A DNA stretch of 64,000 nt, from NCBI RefSeq assembly GCF_014353015.1, contig NZ_CP060704.1, forward strand, positions 5,233,001-5,297,000, read 5' to 3'. This stretch comes from Chitinimonas koreensis. Its GTDB lineage: Bacteria; Pseudomonadota; Gammaproteobacteria; Burkholderiales; Chitinimonadaceae. Both the position numbers and the translations under genes were made by a program. Positions 62,773 to 64,000 of this stretch are shown in pieces (within the stretch, counting starts at the first letter, position 1; each line of letters begins with the position of its first letter). The notes below the pieces were generated by a model. The model saw only the letters and a program-made list of their open reading frames with translations, did not search any database and had not been told where the DNA came from.

Positions 62773-64000
62773 ATGCGCCCCCTCGCGACCAGCGATCTCC
62801 ATGCCTTCGTGTCGGCCGACCAGCCGATCCGACTCGACGCGCCCTTCTCCGTCCCGGCCGAGCTGGTCGCATGGACACCCGACGACGCCCTGCGCCGCCC
62901 GTTCCGCGCGGCGCTCGAACAATTGCCGGCCGCGCTGCGGCAGGATCCCGGCCAGATCGTCTCGCTCGCCGCCTCGACCGACGAGCAGGCCTGGCGGGCC
63001 TATGGCCTGGCGGTGACCCGCGACGGCCAGCTGCACCGCTGGGGCGACGTGCCGCTCGGCGGCGACCCGGCGCAACGGGCCGCACTGCGCCGCACGCTCG
63101 ACGAGGAGCGCTTCAAGCTGGTCTGCACCCGCAACGACGGCACCGACCTGTCGACCTCGTGGGTCGCGGTGACGGCCGACGACCGGCTGGTCAGCTCGCT
63201 GCCCGACCATACCGAAAGCTATCCGCCGGCCTTCCTCGCCGGCGTCCATCCGATCAAGGCCATCCTCGGCGACGCGGTGCGCGGCTTCGCGCTGACCGAG
63301 GACGGCCACGTCCGCGCGTGGTACCGCGCCGGCACCGACCAGCCGCTGCCGGACGACTTCCCGCAGGGCCGGGTGCGCGCCATCGCCGGCTCCTTCTTCG
63401 AATACCAGGCGCTGCTCGACGACGGCACCGTCTACGAATGGTGGCGCGCCGGCGTCAACACCGGCGGTTTCGTCGAACTCGACGGCCGCCGGCTCGACCG
63501 GGTGCGCGAGATCGCCGGCAGCACCGCACTGCGCGAGGACGGCAGCGTGGTGGCCTGGCTGACCATGTACGACATCAAGCCCCACGTGGTCGGCGGCCTG
63601 CCGCCGATCGCCGCGCTGGCCGGCAACTATGGCCTGCTCGAGGCCGACGGCACGCTGCACCTGCTCGAAGCCGCGGCGCGGCGCTACCGCAAGGCAGGCG
63701 GGCCGGTCGCCGGCAAGCGGGTGCTGCGCTTCCACGGCACCGGCGATTTCCGCGGCCGCGGCCAGCTCGACGGCCGCGGCATCGGACTGGCGCTGGCCGT
63801 CGTCGCCCGGCCGCGCATCGCCCGGCTGGCGGCCGCCGGCGGCATCGACGGCCAGCAGGCCGCGATCGGCCGGCCGTTCGCGCAGCCCTTGCGGGTGCAG
63901 GCGCTCGACGCGCACGGCGCAGCGCTGGCCGGCCGCGCGGTGCGCTTCTGCGTGCGCAGCCTGACCGGCAGCGGCTTCGACGGCGCGCCCTCGATCGCCG
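62773..64000 (+). CDS. RCC1-like beta-propeller protein with Ig-like segment, 3' end cut by window edge
   Basis: Open from ATG 62773 to the edge with no stop (409 codons visible). AGGAGG lies eight bases before the ATG. At about 50-60 residue intervals it repeats a strand pattern of the type xALxxDGxVxxW: GLAVTRDGQLHRWGD, GFALTEDGHVRAWYRAG, YQALLDDGTVYEWWRAG, STALREDGSVVAWLT, GLLEADGTLHLLEA. This is the blade signature of RCC1/BLIP-II-like propellers. The last 80 residues (PLRVQALDAHGAALAGRAVRF) resemble a bacterial Ig-like (Big_1) domain. No signal peptide is evident. Partner and function unknown; a surface or interaction role is inferred only from the domain types. It follows the AT-rich gap. 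Confidence 0.7.
   Translation, partial: MRPLATSDLHAFVSADQPIRLDAPFSVPAELVAWTPDDALRRPFRAALEQLPAALRQDPGQIVSLAASTDEQAWRAYGLAVTRDGQLHRWGDVPLGGDPAQRAALRRTLDEERFKLVCTRNDGTDLSTSWVAVTADDRLVSSLPDHTESYPPAFLAGVHPIKAILGDAVRGFALTEDGHVRAWYRAGTDQPLPDDFPQGRVRAIAGSFFEYQALLDDGTVYEWWRAGVNTGGFVELDGRRLDRVREIAGSTALREDGSVVAWLTMYDIKPHVVGGLPPIAALAGNYGLLEADGTLHLLEAAARRYRKAGGPVAGKRVLRFHGTGDFRGRGQLDGRGIGLALAVVARPRIARLAAAGGIDGQQAAIGRPFAQPLRVQALDAHGAALAGRAVRFCVRSLTGSGFDGAPSIA

Overview
The window comes from a high-GC Gram-negative bacterium, almost certainly a betaproteobacterium (a Chitinimonas-like or related Neisseriales/Burkholderiales lineage is my guess, not shown). The evidence is the rplU-rpmA-obgE block next to ispB, a RegB/RegA redox pair, System II cytochrome c biogenesis (ResB/CcsB) beside cytochrome c4, a Pil/Chp chemosensory cluster for type IV pili, RecBCD, and a family I.1 lipase with its foldase. 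No phage, IS element, CRISPR array or rRNA was seen; one tRNA-Pro(CGG) is present.

Layout: 1-5212 (minus) holds the edge of a YjbR-type gene and a three-gene SMC complex resembling MksB-MksE-MksF. 5259-7125 (minus) is obgE, rpmA, rplU with a good sigma70 promoter; ispB and tRNA-Pro follow on plus. 8658-17453 (minus) is a putrescine/GABA catabolic block: ABC importer ydcSTUV, patD, gabT, gabD, giving putrescine uptake and the steps from 4-aminobutyraldehyde to succinate. 17945-25008 holds a thioredoxin-fold protein, rsmE, a DMT exporter, an acetyltransferase, ccsB/resB and cytochrome c4. engB follows on plus. 26209-36741 (plus) is pilG-pilH-pilI-pilJ-chpA, the twitching-motility phosphorelay. 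36936-44697 is a mixed region (TIGR04222-type membrane protein, sterol desaturase family, nudK-like hydrolase, lipase and foldase, inositol-monophosphatase family). 44917-46745 is regA/regB. 46939-52672 is a metallopeptidase, plsC, gmhB, glyS, a lipoprotein and glyQ. 52936-61788 (plus) is recC-recB-recD. The window ends in an AT-richer gap and the start of a large RCC1-like propeller gene.

Two themes cut across the window. First, seven genes that should be intact (ccsB, pilJ, the lipase, a metallopeptidase, plsC, glyS, recB) each carry one frameshift. Six of the seven are explained by loss of one base from a run of four or five G/C, so consensus error is the likely cause and the organism probably has working copies. 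Second, the intergenic spaces carry several repeat families: period-7 GTGAGGN/GTGAAAY arrays placed as inverted arms, twice built into a larger composite palindrome; a CCGCGGAGGACGC-type inverted repeat present three times; and REP-like hairpins.
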